This document shows positions 6,477 to 12,888 of a DNA stretch of 20,397 nt, piece after piece. Location of the stretch: the NCBI GenBank assembly GCA_043101835.1, contig JBICHM010000221.1:1-20397 (forward strand), written 5' to 3'. The notes under the pieces are model-generated. The model had not been told where the DNA came from. It made no database searches and saw only the letters and a list, made by a program, of their open reading frames with translations. Source of the DNA: JBICHM01 sp043101835. Lineage in GTDB: Bacteria > Planctomycetota > Phycisphaerae > Phycisphaerales > UBA1924. A program made the position numbers and the translations under genes. Position 1 is the stretch's first letter, and every line of letters begins with the position of its first letter.

Positions 6477-6749
6477 TCACCCGCCGAGGGCGGGGGCGGC
6501 CCAGGTGACGACGATGTGGAGGCCGATGGCGAGGCCGAGCATGAGCAGGAGGATCTGCAGGGTCATGACGCCGACAGCGCGGAGGTAGCCGGTCCAGGAC
6601 TCGTCGATGGCGGGGTAGCGGACGGCCTTGTAGGCGACGGCGACGCCGAGCGCGAGGGGGACGACCGTGAGCCACCACTGCCCGCCGGTGAGTGGGAGGG
6701 GCTCGAGGATGGGCGTCCACGCGAGTGTGGAGGGCATGGCGGGGATCAT
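6477..6749 (-). CDS. 90-aa two-helix membrane protein, function unknown
   Basis: Probable integral membrane protein with two hydrophobic segments, about residues 25-43 (WWLTVVPLALGVAVAYKAV) and 59-84 (VGVMTLQILLLMLGLAIGLHIV), separated by a short polar loop. I recall similar short proteins in planctomycetes but know no function. Its ATG overlaps the stop of the DUF6677-like gene by 4 bases, so the two are co-translated and their products may work together in the membrane. Confidence 0.7.
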   Translation of the reverse strand: MIPAMPSTLAWTPILEPLPLTGGQWWLTVVPLALGVAVAYKAVRYPAIDESWTGYLRAVGVMTLQILLLMLGLAIGLHIVVTWAAPALGG

Positions 6750-7273
6750 GTCGTCGCTCCTCGTCGGCGGCGCGTGGCGGGGGCGTGCCAGGCGGCGTCG
6801 ATGATGGCGATGACATTGAGCATGCCGGCGATGGTGGCCCAGAGGGCGCCGATCTCGTTGGGGTGGCCGAGGCTGCGCGTGCGCGCGGGGGTGTTGTCGT
6901 CGAACCATTCGCCGGTGGCGTGTCGCGGGGGGTCGTCGGCCTTGAGGGACTGGTGCCACGCGTTGACGGCGAAGGCGGTGGGTCCGACGCCGGCCTGTCC
7001 GACGAACCACCAGAAGTCTTCGCGTCGATCGACGACGTCGACGCCGCCGATGAGCAGGCCCCCGACGAAGAGCCAGAGGACGCCGACGAAGACCATGATC
7101 GCGCGCCGGGGCTGTCCGAGCCAGAGGTGGCCGGCGCCGGGGACGCACACGGCGAGCGCTCCGGCGATGGGCTGGAAGGTCTCGTCGCCGGACTGCTGCT
7201 GCACGCACTGACCCCCGGCCCGGTGGGGCCGTTCGGTGGGGGCGGCCGGCCCCCGAAATGCTGTCGAGTTCAC
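6746..7273 (-). CDS. DUF6677-like membrane protein
   Basis: A 175-aa protein. After a short N-terminal region comes PIAGALAVCVPGAGHLWLGQ (35-54), a TM2-like helix with the PGAGH(x)3LG pattern. A second membrane helix (IMVFVGVLWLFVGGLLIGGV) and the motif FWWFVGQ follow. A third hydrophobic segment near the end (GALWATIAGMLNVIAIIDAA) is preceded by a polar loop. The pattern fits the planctomycete family DUF6677 as I remember it. Function is unknown. The start is uncertain: GTG at 7273 is the longest choice, and GTG at 7204 (151 aa) is equally plausible. Neither has a clear ribosome binding site. It is divergent from the acidic-protein gene. Confidence 0.7.
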   Translation of the reverse strand: MNSTAFRGPAAPTERPHRAGGQCVQQQSGDETFQPIAGALAVCVPGAGHLWLGQPRRAIMVFVGVLWLFVGGLLIGGVDVVDRREDFWWFVGQAGVGPTAFAVNAWHQSLKADDPPRHATGEWFDDNTPARTRSLGHPNEIGALWATIAGMLNVIAIIDAAWHAPATRRRRGATT

Positions 7274-7283
7274 CGCCGCGTCA

Positions 7284-7311
7284 TTGACAGGCTGGCGCGG
7301 GCCAGTAGTGT
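7284..7311 (+). promoter_or_regulatory. sigma-70-type promoter for the acidic-protein gene
   Basis: TTGACA (7284-7289), a 16-base spacer, TAGTGT (7306-7311). The -35 box is perfect, and the -10 box keeps the key T, A and final T. A start near 7318 gives a leader of about 95 bases before the ATG at 7413. Confidence 0.6.
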
Positions 7312-7412
7312 ACCGCGCGCCCTCGCCGGGCGGTTGGGACGCCGGCGCCGGGGTGATGACCCAGGAAGGTCCCGCGGCGCCGGGCGGCGCATGTCACCTG
7401 CAAGGAGAGGCC

Positions 7413-7682
7413 ATGATCGCCTGCATCACCGCCGATCGCCAGACGGGCGAGCCCGGCGACGACTTCGACTGGAGCCCGGCCCCGGGCGCGAGCCCATTCG
7501 ACGCCTCGCCGATCGCCGGTCGTGACGATTACGACGACGATGACGAGTTTGAGGACGACGACGGCGACGACGACGACGTCTTCGATGACGACGAGGAGGA
7601 GGACGACTTCTTCGAGGACGATGAAGAGGAGGATGACGATCCCTTCCTCGACGACCTCGAGGATGAGGACGACGACCTCTGA
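7413..7682 (+). CDS. hyper-acidic 89-aa protein
   Basis: Residues 1-37 are ordinary in composition. Residues 38-89 are 40 Asp/Glu out of 52, with Phe, Tyr, Leu and Gly as the main interruptions, and the whole protein has only two Arg and no Lys. It is certainly disordered and strongly negative. It could mimic DNA, bind cations or act as an acidic chaperone, but no function can be assigned. The start is well supported: AAGGAGAGG lies 2-3 bases before the ATG at 7413, and a near-consensus promoter lies upstream. It is probably co-transcribed with the 143-aa gene 59 bases downstream. It is translated, not simple-repeat DNA, as codons GAC, GAT, GAG and GAA are mixed. Confidence 0.75.
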   Translation: MIACITADRQTGEPGDDFDWSPAPGASPFDASPIAGRDDYDDDDEFEDDDGDDDDVFDDDEEEDDFFEDDEEEDDDPFLDDLEDEDDDL

Positions 7683-7741
7683 ATCGGGCGGCGGCCGCGT
7701 GTCGCGGGGCGCTCGCCCGGAAGATGCGCGAGGCCCACGCC

Positions 7742-8173
7742 ATGGCAGACACGCCCAATCCCGACCAGCGTCCCGAGAACGCCCCGCCCTCTGACGGCGT
7801 CGTCGATCGTCGCAGCGGCATCGACCGTCGCGACCGGCCGGGCGCATCGAGCGGTTCGGGGCTGGAGCGTCGTCGCGGGCCGGGTCGCCGGCGGAGCGAC
7901 TTCGCCAAGGCCGCGGAAGAGGGCGAGCTGACGACGGAGCAGTTCAACTTCGTCGCGGCGATCGACGCCTTCAAGAAGGCCAACGACAAGACCTTCCCCA
8001 CCTGGACCGATGTGCTCGAGGTGATCCGCCTGCTCGGCTATCGCAAGACCTGCAAGAGCGAGCTGAACCTCCGCAACGTCGATGACTGGACGGAGCCGTC
8101 GACGGCCCCCAGCGGCGTGCGCACGATCACGACGCCCAGCGGCGATGTGATCGATGTGAAGGACGCGGCGTAG
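7742..8173 (+). CDS. conserved 143-aa planctomycete protein of unknown function
   Basis: Residues 1-53 are polar, with paired Arg motifs (VVDRRSGIDRRDRPG, then ERRRGPGRRRSDF). Residues about 60-105 form a compact helical domain (TTEQFNFVAAIDAFKKANDK, then FPTWTDVLEVIRLLGYRK). The last 35 residues are extended and polar. I recall this pairing of an Arg-rich tail with an FPTW-x-(D/E)VLE domain as common in planctomycetes, with no known role; nucleic-acid binding is a guess from the charge. The ATG at 7742 is preferred over the one at 7724, which has GGAAG only two bases away. The gene is closed by the terminator at 8217-8249. Confidence 0.75.
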   Translation: MADTPNPDQRPENAPPSDGVVDRRSGIDRRDRPGASSGSGLERRRGPGRRRSDFAKAAEEGELTTEQFNFVAAIDAFKKANDKTFPTWTDVLEVIRLLGYRKTCKSELNLRNVDDWTEPSTAPSGVRTITTPSGDVIDVKDAA

Positions 8174-8212
8174 GGGAAGAGCCGGAGAGACGAAGAGACA
8201 GGGAGACGCAGT
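8173..8212. repeat. purine-rich AGAGAC repeat, family F, copy 1
   Basis: About 40 bases of GGAAGA...CGGAGAGACGAAGAGAC type, matching 10351-10391 with a few changes. I recognise this pattern as a widespread intergenic repeat in planctomycetes and other bacteria; its role is unknown. Confidence 0.5.
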
Positions 8213-8216
8213 GTGC

Positions 8217-8249
8217 CACGGCGAGGGTGCTCGCCGTGTTTTCTTTTTT
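8217..8249 (+). terminator. intrinsic terminator after the 143-aa gene
   Basis: A perfect 9-bp stem, CACGGCGAG/CTCGCCGTG with a GGTG loop, followed by TTTTCTTTTTT. It is a textbook Rho-independent terminator 43 bases after the stop codon, and the only one with a clear T-run in the window. Confidence 0.92.
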
Positions 8250-8261
8250 GGGCGCATCACC

Positions 8262-8286
8262 GAGCCGATCGCGCGAGCGATCGGGC
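8262..8286. repeat. single REP-like unit, family B, copy 1
   Basis: GAGCC followed by a GATCGC-GCGA-GCGATC hairpin and GGGC, identical over 25 bases to 12669-12693. It has the same skeleton and the same GCGA loop as the family A units but an entirely different six-base stem. Confidence 0.75.
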
Positions 8287-8318
8287 AGTTGGGGGTTGAT
8301 TGCGCAGCTGGGGAAGAG

Positions 8319-8403
8319 GAGCCCTGAGCGCGAGCGCAGGGACACGCGTTCGACGGCATTGTGGGCGTGCGGGTGTCCGCGAGCTTGCGCTCGCAGCTCG
8401 TTG
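8319..8403 (+). repeat. REP/BIME-like element, family A, copy 2
   Basis: The most diverged copy. The first unit is CCCTGAGC-GCGA-GCGCAGGG with one mismatch. The second is CCGCGAGC-TTGC-GCTCGCAG, in which a C-G pair has become G-C and one outer pair is lost. It lies 14 bases beyond the amidohydrolase stop codon (minus strand). Confidence 0.75.
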
Positions 8404-8416
8404 CGCTGCAGGTGGA

Positions 8417-9706
8417 TCAGCGCGCCTGCATGCAGGCGAGCGCGAGTTCCTCGTCGATGGCCTGTTCGGGAGCGAAGGCCTGGTCTTCGGGCATGTCTCT
8501 GCGACGGCGGTGGACGGCGCCCTGGATGTTGTCTTCGGGGAGCGGGGGGACGACGGGGGCGTCGGAGCCGAACCAGAGGTAGTCCACGGGGTCGAGGCCT
8601 TCTGCGCGGTAGGCCTCGACGAGGTCGCGCAGCGGGAAGGCGCGGGACTCGGCGTGGGGGAGCAGGCGCCGGGCGGGCTCGATGTCGGTGAGCAGGTGGC
8701 AGGGCTGGACGCTGGCGATGATGCGGAGTTTCGCGAAGCGGGCGATGTCGGGCGCGGCGACGAACTGCGCGTGCTCGATGCGGTAGCCGGGCAGTTCGGG
8801 CTTCGTGCGTTCGAGGGCGCGGAGGACGCGTCCGACGGCGGCGTCGCCGATGGCGTGCGCGACGAGGGGGAAGCCGAGCTGCTCGCAGCGGGCGATGGCG
8901 CCCTCGATCTCCATCTGGGTCATGAGGGCAAGGCCTCGGCGCAGGCCCTGCGCGTAGCGGGTGTAGGGGCGCATCATGTTGGCGGTGCGCGTGTTGAGCG
9001 CGCCGTCGGTGAAGATCTTCACGCCGGTGGTGACGATGCGCTCGTTCTCGAATGATGCGCGCGCCGCCATGTGGTCGGGGGCGTCTTCGAGGAGCGGGCA
9101 GAGGCGTACGCGCACGGGCAGCCCGCCGTCCTCATCGTCGATCTCGCGCAGGAGCGGGCCGAGCCATTCGCGGCTGAGCATGTCGTGGACTTCGACGAAG
9201 CCGAGCTCGGCGAAGCGGGCGAGCGCGCGTCGGATGGCGGCCTTGCGCTGCTCGGGCGAGGCGTCGGGGACGGCGTCGAGCACGGCGCGACAGGCGCCTT
9301 CCAGGAGGACGCCGTCGAGCGAGCCGTCGGGGCGGCGCACGATCACGCCGTCGCGCGGGTCGGGTGTGTCCGGGTGAATGCCGGCGCGCTGGAGGGCCTC
9401 GGTGCTGGCGGCGAGGGAGTGGATGTCGAGGGAGCGGACGTAGCAGGGGTGTCGGCGCGCGGCCTCGTGGAGTTCCTCGGCGCAGGGCCAGGCGGCGACG
9501 GGCCACTGCTCGGGGGCGGCGCGCATGCCGCGGATCCAGCCGGTGTCGTCGGGCTCGGCCTCGGCGATGCGCTGGAGAATCTCTTCCTTGCTGCGGCAGG
9601 AGGAGAGGTCGAGGCAGGCGAGGCTGACGCCGAAGTCGTGGATGTGGACGTGCGCATCGCGCAGGTTGACGAAGCGCGGGTCGGGTTCGCGCTGGGGGAT
9701 CCTCAT
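8417..9706 (-). CDS. amidohydrolase family 3-like metal-dependent hydrolase
   Basis: A 429-aa TIM-barrel hydrolase of the YtcJ/Amidohydro_3 type. Metal-site residues are visible in order: DAHVHIHD (His19, His21), GVKIFTDG (Lys230), VAHAIGD (His284), RIEHAQF (His312) and FGSDAP (Asp382). Family members are usually near 530-570 aa because they carry an N-terminal beta-sandwich half and a C-terminal return to it. Here the protein starts almost at the metal-binding HVH motif and ends soon after Asp382, so it is a compact version that may lack that second domain. It probably hydrolyses an amide or related bond of a small cytosolic substrate, not identifiable here. The ATG at 9706 overlaps the stop of the gene before it by 4 bases. 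Confidence 0.82.
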   Translation of the reverse strand: MRIPQREPDPRFVNLRDAHVHIHDFGVSLACLDLSSCRSKEEILQRIAEAEPDDTGWIRGMRAAPEQWPVAAWPCAEELHEAARRHPCYVRSLDIHSLAASTEALQRAGIHPDTPDPRDGVIVRRPDGSLDGVLLEGACRAVLDAVPDASPEQRKAAIRRALARFAELGFVEVHDMLSREWLGPLLREIDDEDGGLPVRVRLCPLLEDAPDHMAARASFENERIVTTGVKIFTDGALNTRTANMMRPYTRYAQGLRRGLALMTQMEIEGAIARCEQLGFPLVAHAIGDAAVGRVLRALERTKPELPGYRIEHAQFVAAPDIARFAKLRIIASVQPCHLLTDIEPARRLLPHAESRAFPLRDLVEAYRAEGLDPVDYLWFGSDAPVVPPLPEDNIQGAVHRRRRDMPEDQAFAPEQAIDEELALACMQAR

Positions 9707-10335
9707 CGTGCGCCCTTCAGGAGGTTGTCGATCGCGCGCTCGGCCATGTCGCGGGTGCCCGCGGGCGCATCGGCCTCGCGGAAGGGCACGCGCGCGATGT
9801 CGAAGTAGGTGCGGACGTGCAGGCCCCAGGGGTCGACGCCGACGCAGCGCGGCTCCTGATTCTCGCGCCCGGTGGCGCGGTCGGTGGCGGCCAGGAGGGC
9901 GCCTTCGTCGCTGTTGGCGCGCTTGCAGAGCGCGGGCTCGTCGGCGGCGAGGTGGTTGGGGGGCATCATGGCGTCGCCGTCGAAGACGAAGGGGCCACGC
10001 CGCGCGGCGTCGATCCACGCGCCGACCCAGTGGATGTCCTGCGGCTCGCCGTGGTGGATGCGCCAGCGATCGGGCCCGGGGTGGGCGTGCTCGTCGAGCG
10101 GTTCAGCGCTGAGCAGCAGTTGGAGCGCCTCGTCGGACTCTTCGGGGATGAAGAGGACGAGTTCGGGCGCATCGAGCATGGCGGTCATGGCGGGGAAGAC
10201 GATGCGCCCGTCATCGGGCATCTGCACGAAGCGGATGGGGACGATGTGCTCATCGAAGGCGAGCGCGCCGACGCGGTGGGCGCGGAGGGTGTCGAGGGCG
10301 TCGTCGAGGGCGGATTGGTCGGGGTCGGGGGGCAT
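9703..10335 (-). CDS. FMN split-barrel / DUF2470-like protein
   Basis: A 210-aa cytosolic protein. The N-terminal part (about 12-120) has alternating strands (HIVPIRFVQMPDDGRIVFPA, LVLFIPEE, HWVGAWIDA) that resemble pyridoxamine-phosphate-oxidase-like barrels. The C-terminal part (about 125-186: PNHLAADEPALCKRANSDEG, then RCVGVDPWGLHVRTYFDIAR, VPF) resembles DUF2470, where a similar pairing occurs in haem-utilisation proteins. Flavin or haem binding is not proven by any residue I can point to. Translation is coupled to the amidohydrolase by an ATGA overlap. The upstream gap to 10469 contains only repeats, so this is likely the first gene of the pair. Confidence 0.55.
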   Translation of the reverse strand: MPPDPDQSALDDALDTLRAHRVGALAFDEHIVPIRFVQMPDDGRIVFPAMTAMLDAPELVLFIPEESDEALQLLLSAEPLDEHAHPGPDRWRIHHGEPQDIHWVGAWIDAARRGPFVFDGDAMMPPNHLAADEPALCKRANSDEGALLAATDRATGRENQEPRCVGVDPWGLHVRTYFDIARVPFREADAPAGTRDMAERAIDNLLKGAR

Positions 10336-10350
10336 GTCGGCAGGGTAGTG

Positions 10351-10391
10351 GGGGAAGAAACGGAGAGACAAAGAGACGCAGAGACGGAGTG
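10351..10391. repeat. purine-rich AGAGAC repeat, family F, copy 2
   Basis: The partner of 8173-8212, here immediately upstream of the FMN-barrel gene start. It shares the GGGGAAGA start, the CGGAGAGAC and AAGAGAC cores, and the GTG end. Confidence 0.5.
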
Positions 10392-10394
10392 GGT

Positions 10395-10456
10395 GGAGGC
10401 TCGCTGCGCTCGCGGTGTTTCGACCCGCACCCCGCCCCTCTCTCGCCGGGGGCGGG
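10395..10456. repeat. intergenic repeat block, family D, copy 2
   Basis: Begins with 20 bases identical to 6385-6404 and ends with a CCCGCCCC/GGGGCGGG hairpin (10431-10456). The hairpin lies 13 bases beyond the stop of the DUF2007-like gene (minus strand), a placement similar to that of copy 1 after the terminase gene. Confidence 0.55.
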
Positions 10457-10468
10457 AGCGGGAGGACG

Positions 10469-10930
10469 TCACTCGTCGGTGTCGTCTTCGATCCAGGCGT
10501 CGGCGAGGGCTTCGGGGCCGTGGGTGTCGAGGAGGCGCTGGAGGATGTCGACGGGTTCGGCGCAGGCGGGGCAGGCTTCGACGGCGTCGTCGAGGGGGAG
10601 CGGCGCGCTGCATGCGGCGCAGGTGATGGCAAGCGCAGATGCGTCGAGGCGGGTGAGGTCGATGCGTTCGGCGACGGCTTCCCAGCCGGCGTCGAGTTCG
10701 ACGGGCTCGGTGTCGAAGGACTCGAGGATGAGTTCGGCGTCCGCGCGCTGGGCGGGGTCGATGAGCATGAGTTCGTAGCCGCCGCCGGAGGCGCGCGTCA
10801 CGCGGTGGTAGGCGAACTGCACATCGGCGGTGTGGTGGCCGACGACGGTGGTTTCGACGCCGTGCTCGCGCAGGTAGAGCGCGGCGGCGTTGGCCTCGAT
10901 GAGGGAGACGAATCGTCGGAGGCGGAGCAT
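10469..10930 (-). CDS. DUF2007-like protein with C-terminal zinc ribbon
   Basis: A 153-aa cytosolic protein. Residues 1-72 (LRRFVSLIEANAAALYLREH, then ETTVVG, then YELMLIDPAQRADAELIL) match the DUF2007 pattern of a small signal-transducing-like alpha/beta domain, itself uncharacterised. Residues 104-123 carry CAAC and CPAC pairs (Cys104, 107, 120, 123), a rubredoxin-type zinc ribbon. The end is acidic. The ATG at 10930 is chosen; a TTG at 10954 would add eight residues but lies next to a repeat. No Shine-Dalgarno is seen. It stands alone between two repeat blocks. Confidence 0.65.
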   Translation of the reverse strand: MLRLRRFVSLIEANAAALYLREHGVETTVVGHHTADVQFAYHRVTRASGGGYELMLIDPAQRADAELILESFDTEPVELDAGWEAVAERIDLTRLDASALAITCAACSAPLPLDDAVEACPACAEPVDILQRLLDTHGPEALADAWIEDDTDE

Positions 10931-10955
10931 GGGGTGGGAGGATAGGGGGGACAAG

Positions 10956-11039
10956 GAGCCCTGAGCGCAAGCTCAGGGTCAGGCACACGCTCACACTGCC
11001 GTTGGGCGGGTGTCCCCGAGCTTGCGCTCGGGGCTCTTT
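10956..11039 (+). repeat. REP/BIME-like element, family A, copy 3
   Basis: First unit CCCTGAGC-GCAA-GCTCAGGG, second unit CCCCGAGC-TTGC-GCTCGGGG, separated by about 35 bases. It ends 2 bases from the metG stop codon, so it forms the start of the metG 3' untranslated region. Confidence 0.85.
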
Positions 11040-11041
11040 GC

Positions 11042-12634
11042 TTACATCGGCGCCGGTGGCTCGGCCTTGGGGTCGGCGCGGGGGAAGAGGGGGTCGCCCT
11101 TCTCGATGGGCGTGCCGGGCTTGATCTGGCCCCAGGCGCAGCGCGCTTCGAGGGGGCGCGGGTCGTTCGGATCGTCGCCGAAGCGGGCGAGCATGTCGGC
11201 GCACTTGTCGGGCATGGCGGGGCTCGCGAGGAGCGCGGCGATGCGGAGGGCCTCGGCGCAGTGCGCGAGGATCGCGCCGACTTCGGGCATCTTCGACTCG
11301 TCCTTGGCGAGCTTGAAGGGCTCGGTCTCGTGGATGTAGGTGTCCACATGGCGGACGAGGTCGAGGGGGGCCTTGCAGGCGCCGGCGATGTCGGCTGTGT
11401 TCCACGCGCTGATGGCGCGCGCGACGGCGTCGCGCGCGATGGCGGGCCAGTCGCGCCCGGCGTGCCTGGTGATGTCGCCGGCGCTCGGGGCTTTGCCGTC
11501 GAAGTACTTGGCGATCATGTTGCTCACGCGGCTGGAGGCGTTGCCGAGGCCGTTGGCGAGGTCGGCGTTGTAGACCTCGACGAACTTGGCGTGGGCGAAG
11601 TCGGCGTCGGTGGCGCCGAGGGGGCCGTTGGTGAGCAGGTGCCAGCGGAGGGCGTCGCGGCTGAAGGCGTGGATGTAGCCGCGGATGGTGGGCATATCGA
11701 TGAAGTTGCCGAGGCTCTTGCTCATCTTGCGCCCTTCGCGGATCCAGTAGGAGTGCGCGTAGACGCAGCCGGGCAGGGGCTTGTCGAGCGCCATCAACAT
11801 GCAGGGCCAGATGACGGCGTGGAACCAGAGGATGTCCTTGGCCATCACGTGGATGTCGGCGGGCCAGAACTTCGTGCGCTCCGGGGTGTCGATGACGCTC
11901 AGGTAGTTGAAGAGCGCGTCGATCCAGACATACACGCGGTGGTTCGGGTCGCCGGGCATGCTGATGGACCACTCGCTCGCGGCGTCGTCGCCTTTCGCGC
12001 GCCGGCTGACGGGGACATCCTGCAGGCCGGCGCGGATGCGCCCAAGCACTTCGTTTCGGCGCGCCTCCGGCTTGATGAAGCCGGGGTTGGCCTCGATGTG
12101 CGCGAGGAGTCGGTCGGCGTACTGCGAGAGCCGGAAGAAGTAGTTCTCTTCGGTGCGCTGAACGAGTGGCTTGCCGGTGACGGGGCTCTTGAAGTCGTGC
12201 TCGCGCGCGGTGGACTCGGTGACATACTCCTCCTGGGAATGGTCCCACCAGCCGGAGTACTCGCCGAGCACGATGTCGCCGCGGGACTGCAGTTCGGCGA
12301 TGTAGTGGGCGACCTTCTGCTTGTGGCGGTCTTCGCTGGTGCGGACGAAGTCGTCGTTGGAGAAGCCCATCTCGGTGAAGGCGACGCGGAAGGCCTCGGC
12401 GTTGCGGTCGGCCCACTGGCGGGGGGTGAGGCCGCGCTCGACGGCGGCTTCGACGACGCGTTCGGAGTGCTCATCGGTGCCGGTGAGGAAGAAGACGCCG
12501 GGGCCCGCGGCGCCCTGGATGAGTCGCTGGGCGCGGGCGAGGGCGTCGGCCAGGAGCGTGGAGTAGCAGTGGCCGACGTGGGGGGCGTCGTTGACGTAGT
12601 AGATGGGGGTGGTGCAGTAATACGGGGTGGGCAT
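11042..12634 (-). CDS. metG: methionyl-tRNA synthetase
   Basis: A 530-aa class I aminoacyl-tRNA synthetase that charges tRNA-Met in the cytosol. Landmarks: N-terminal YYCTTPIYYVNDAPHVGH (5-22) with the HVGH form of the HIGH motif, FLTGTDEHSE (49-58), WIDAL (237-241), and KMSKS (303-307) followed by LGNFID. The anticodon-binding helical domain is present, ending with YIHETEPFKLAKD (433-445). The insertion after GEYSGWWDHSQEEY has no zinc-binding cysteines, and the protein stops without the C-terminal EMAP-like tRNA-binding domain, so it is the short, zinc-free form. The ATG at 12634 fits the conserved N-terminus. The long open frame upstream is antisense and intergenic. No Shine-Dalgarno precedes the start. 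Confidence 0.96.
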   Translation of the reverse strand: MPTPYYCTTPIYYVNDAPHVGHCYSTLLADALARAQRLIQGAAGPGVFFLTGTDEHSERVVEAAVERGLTPRQWADRNAEAFRVAFTEMGFSNDDFVRTSEDRHKQKVAHYIAELQSRGDIVLGEYSGWWDHSQEEYVTESTAREHDFKSPVTGKPLVQRTEENYFFRLSQYADRLLAHIEANPGFIKPEARRNEVLGRIRAGLQDVPVSRRAKGDDAASEWSISMPGDPNHRVYVWIDALFNYLSVIDTPERTKFWPADIHVMAKDILWFHAVIWPCMLMALDKPLPGCVYAHSYWIREGRKMSKSLGNFIDMPTIRGYIHAFSRDALRWHLLTNGPLGATDADFAHAKFVEVYNADLANGLGNASSRVSNMIAKYFDGKAPSAGDITRHAGRDWPAIARDAVARAISAWNTADIAGACKAPLDLVRHVDTYIHETEPFKLAKDESKMPEVGAILAHCAEALRIAALLASPAMPDKCADMLARFGDDPNDPRPLEARCAWGQIKPGTPIEKGDPLFPRADPKAEPPAPM

Positions 12635-12640
12635 GGGGGG

Positions 12641-12646
12641 AGTGTA
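12641..12646 (-). promoter_or_regulatory. possible -10 box for a leaderless metG transcript
   Basis: On the minus strand TACACT ends 6 bases before the metG ATG, so transcription would begin at or next to the start codon. The -35 region (TGTAAC, 16 bases upstream) is poor. Low confidence. Confidence 0.25.
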
Positions 12647-12668
12647 AAGGGGGAGGGCGCGCGTTACA

Positions 12669-12693
12669 GAGCCGATCGCGCGAGCGATCGGGC
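12669..12693. repeat. single REP-like unit, family B, copy 2
   Basis: Identical over 25 bases to 8262-8286, including the CCGATCGC-GCGA-GCGATCGG hairpin. Downstream similarity continues only as GTTGGG. Confidence 0.75.
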
Positions 12694-12744
12694 CGTTGGG
12701 CGTGCGCTGCGTGATGAGGCTTGGAGAATGGAGGAGATGGGGGA

Positions 12745-12792
12745 GCCCCCTCCGTCGCCTTCGGCGACACCTCCCCCGCGGTGCGGGGGAGG
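12745..12792 (+). repeat. interspersed double-hairpin repeat, family C, copy 2
   Basis: Differs from 133-180 in essentially one base, in the loop of the second hairpin (GGT instead of TGT). It lies between metG and the next minus-strand gene, 10 bases from BIME copy 4. Confidence 0.75.
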
Positions 12793-12802
12793 GCGCAGCA
12801 AA

Positions 12803-12886
12803 GAGCCCTGTGCGCGAGCACAGGGTCAGGTGGACGCATGCAGTGTGTGCGTGCGGGTGTCCCCGAGCTTGCGCTCGGGGCTCTTC
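12803..12886 (+). repeat. REP/BIME-like element, family A, copy 4
   Basis: The first unit is CCCTGTGC-GCGA-GCACAGGG: relative to the other copies an A-T pair has become T-A on both arms. The second unit equals copies 1 and 3. It ends 2 bases from the stop codon of the 249-aa gene. Confidence 0.85.
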
Positions 12887-12888
12887 GC

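Noticed and set aside
10185..12416. A 743-codon minus-strand frame overlapping metG and the DUF2007-like gene
   Set aside because: It is a shifted frame of the real minus-strand genes, crosses repeats and shows only Arg/Pro/His-rich low complexity.
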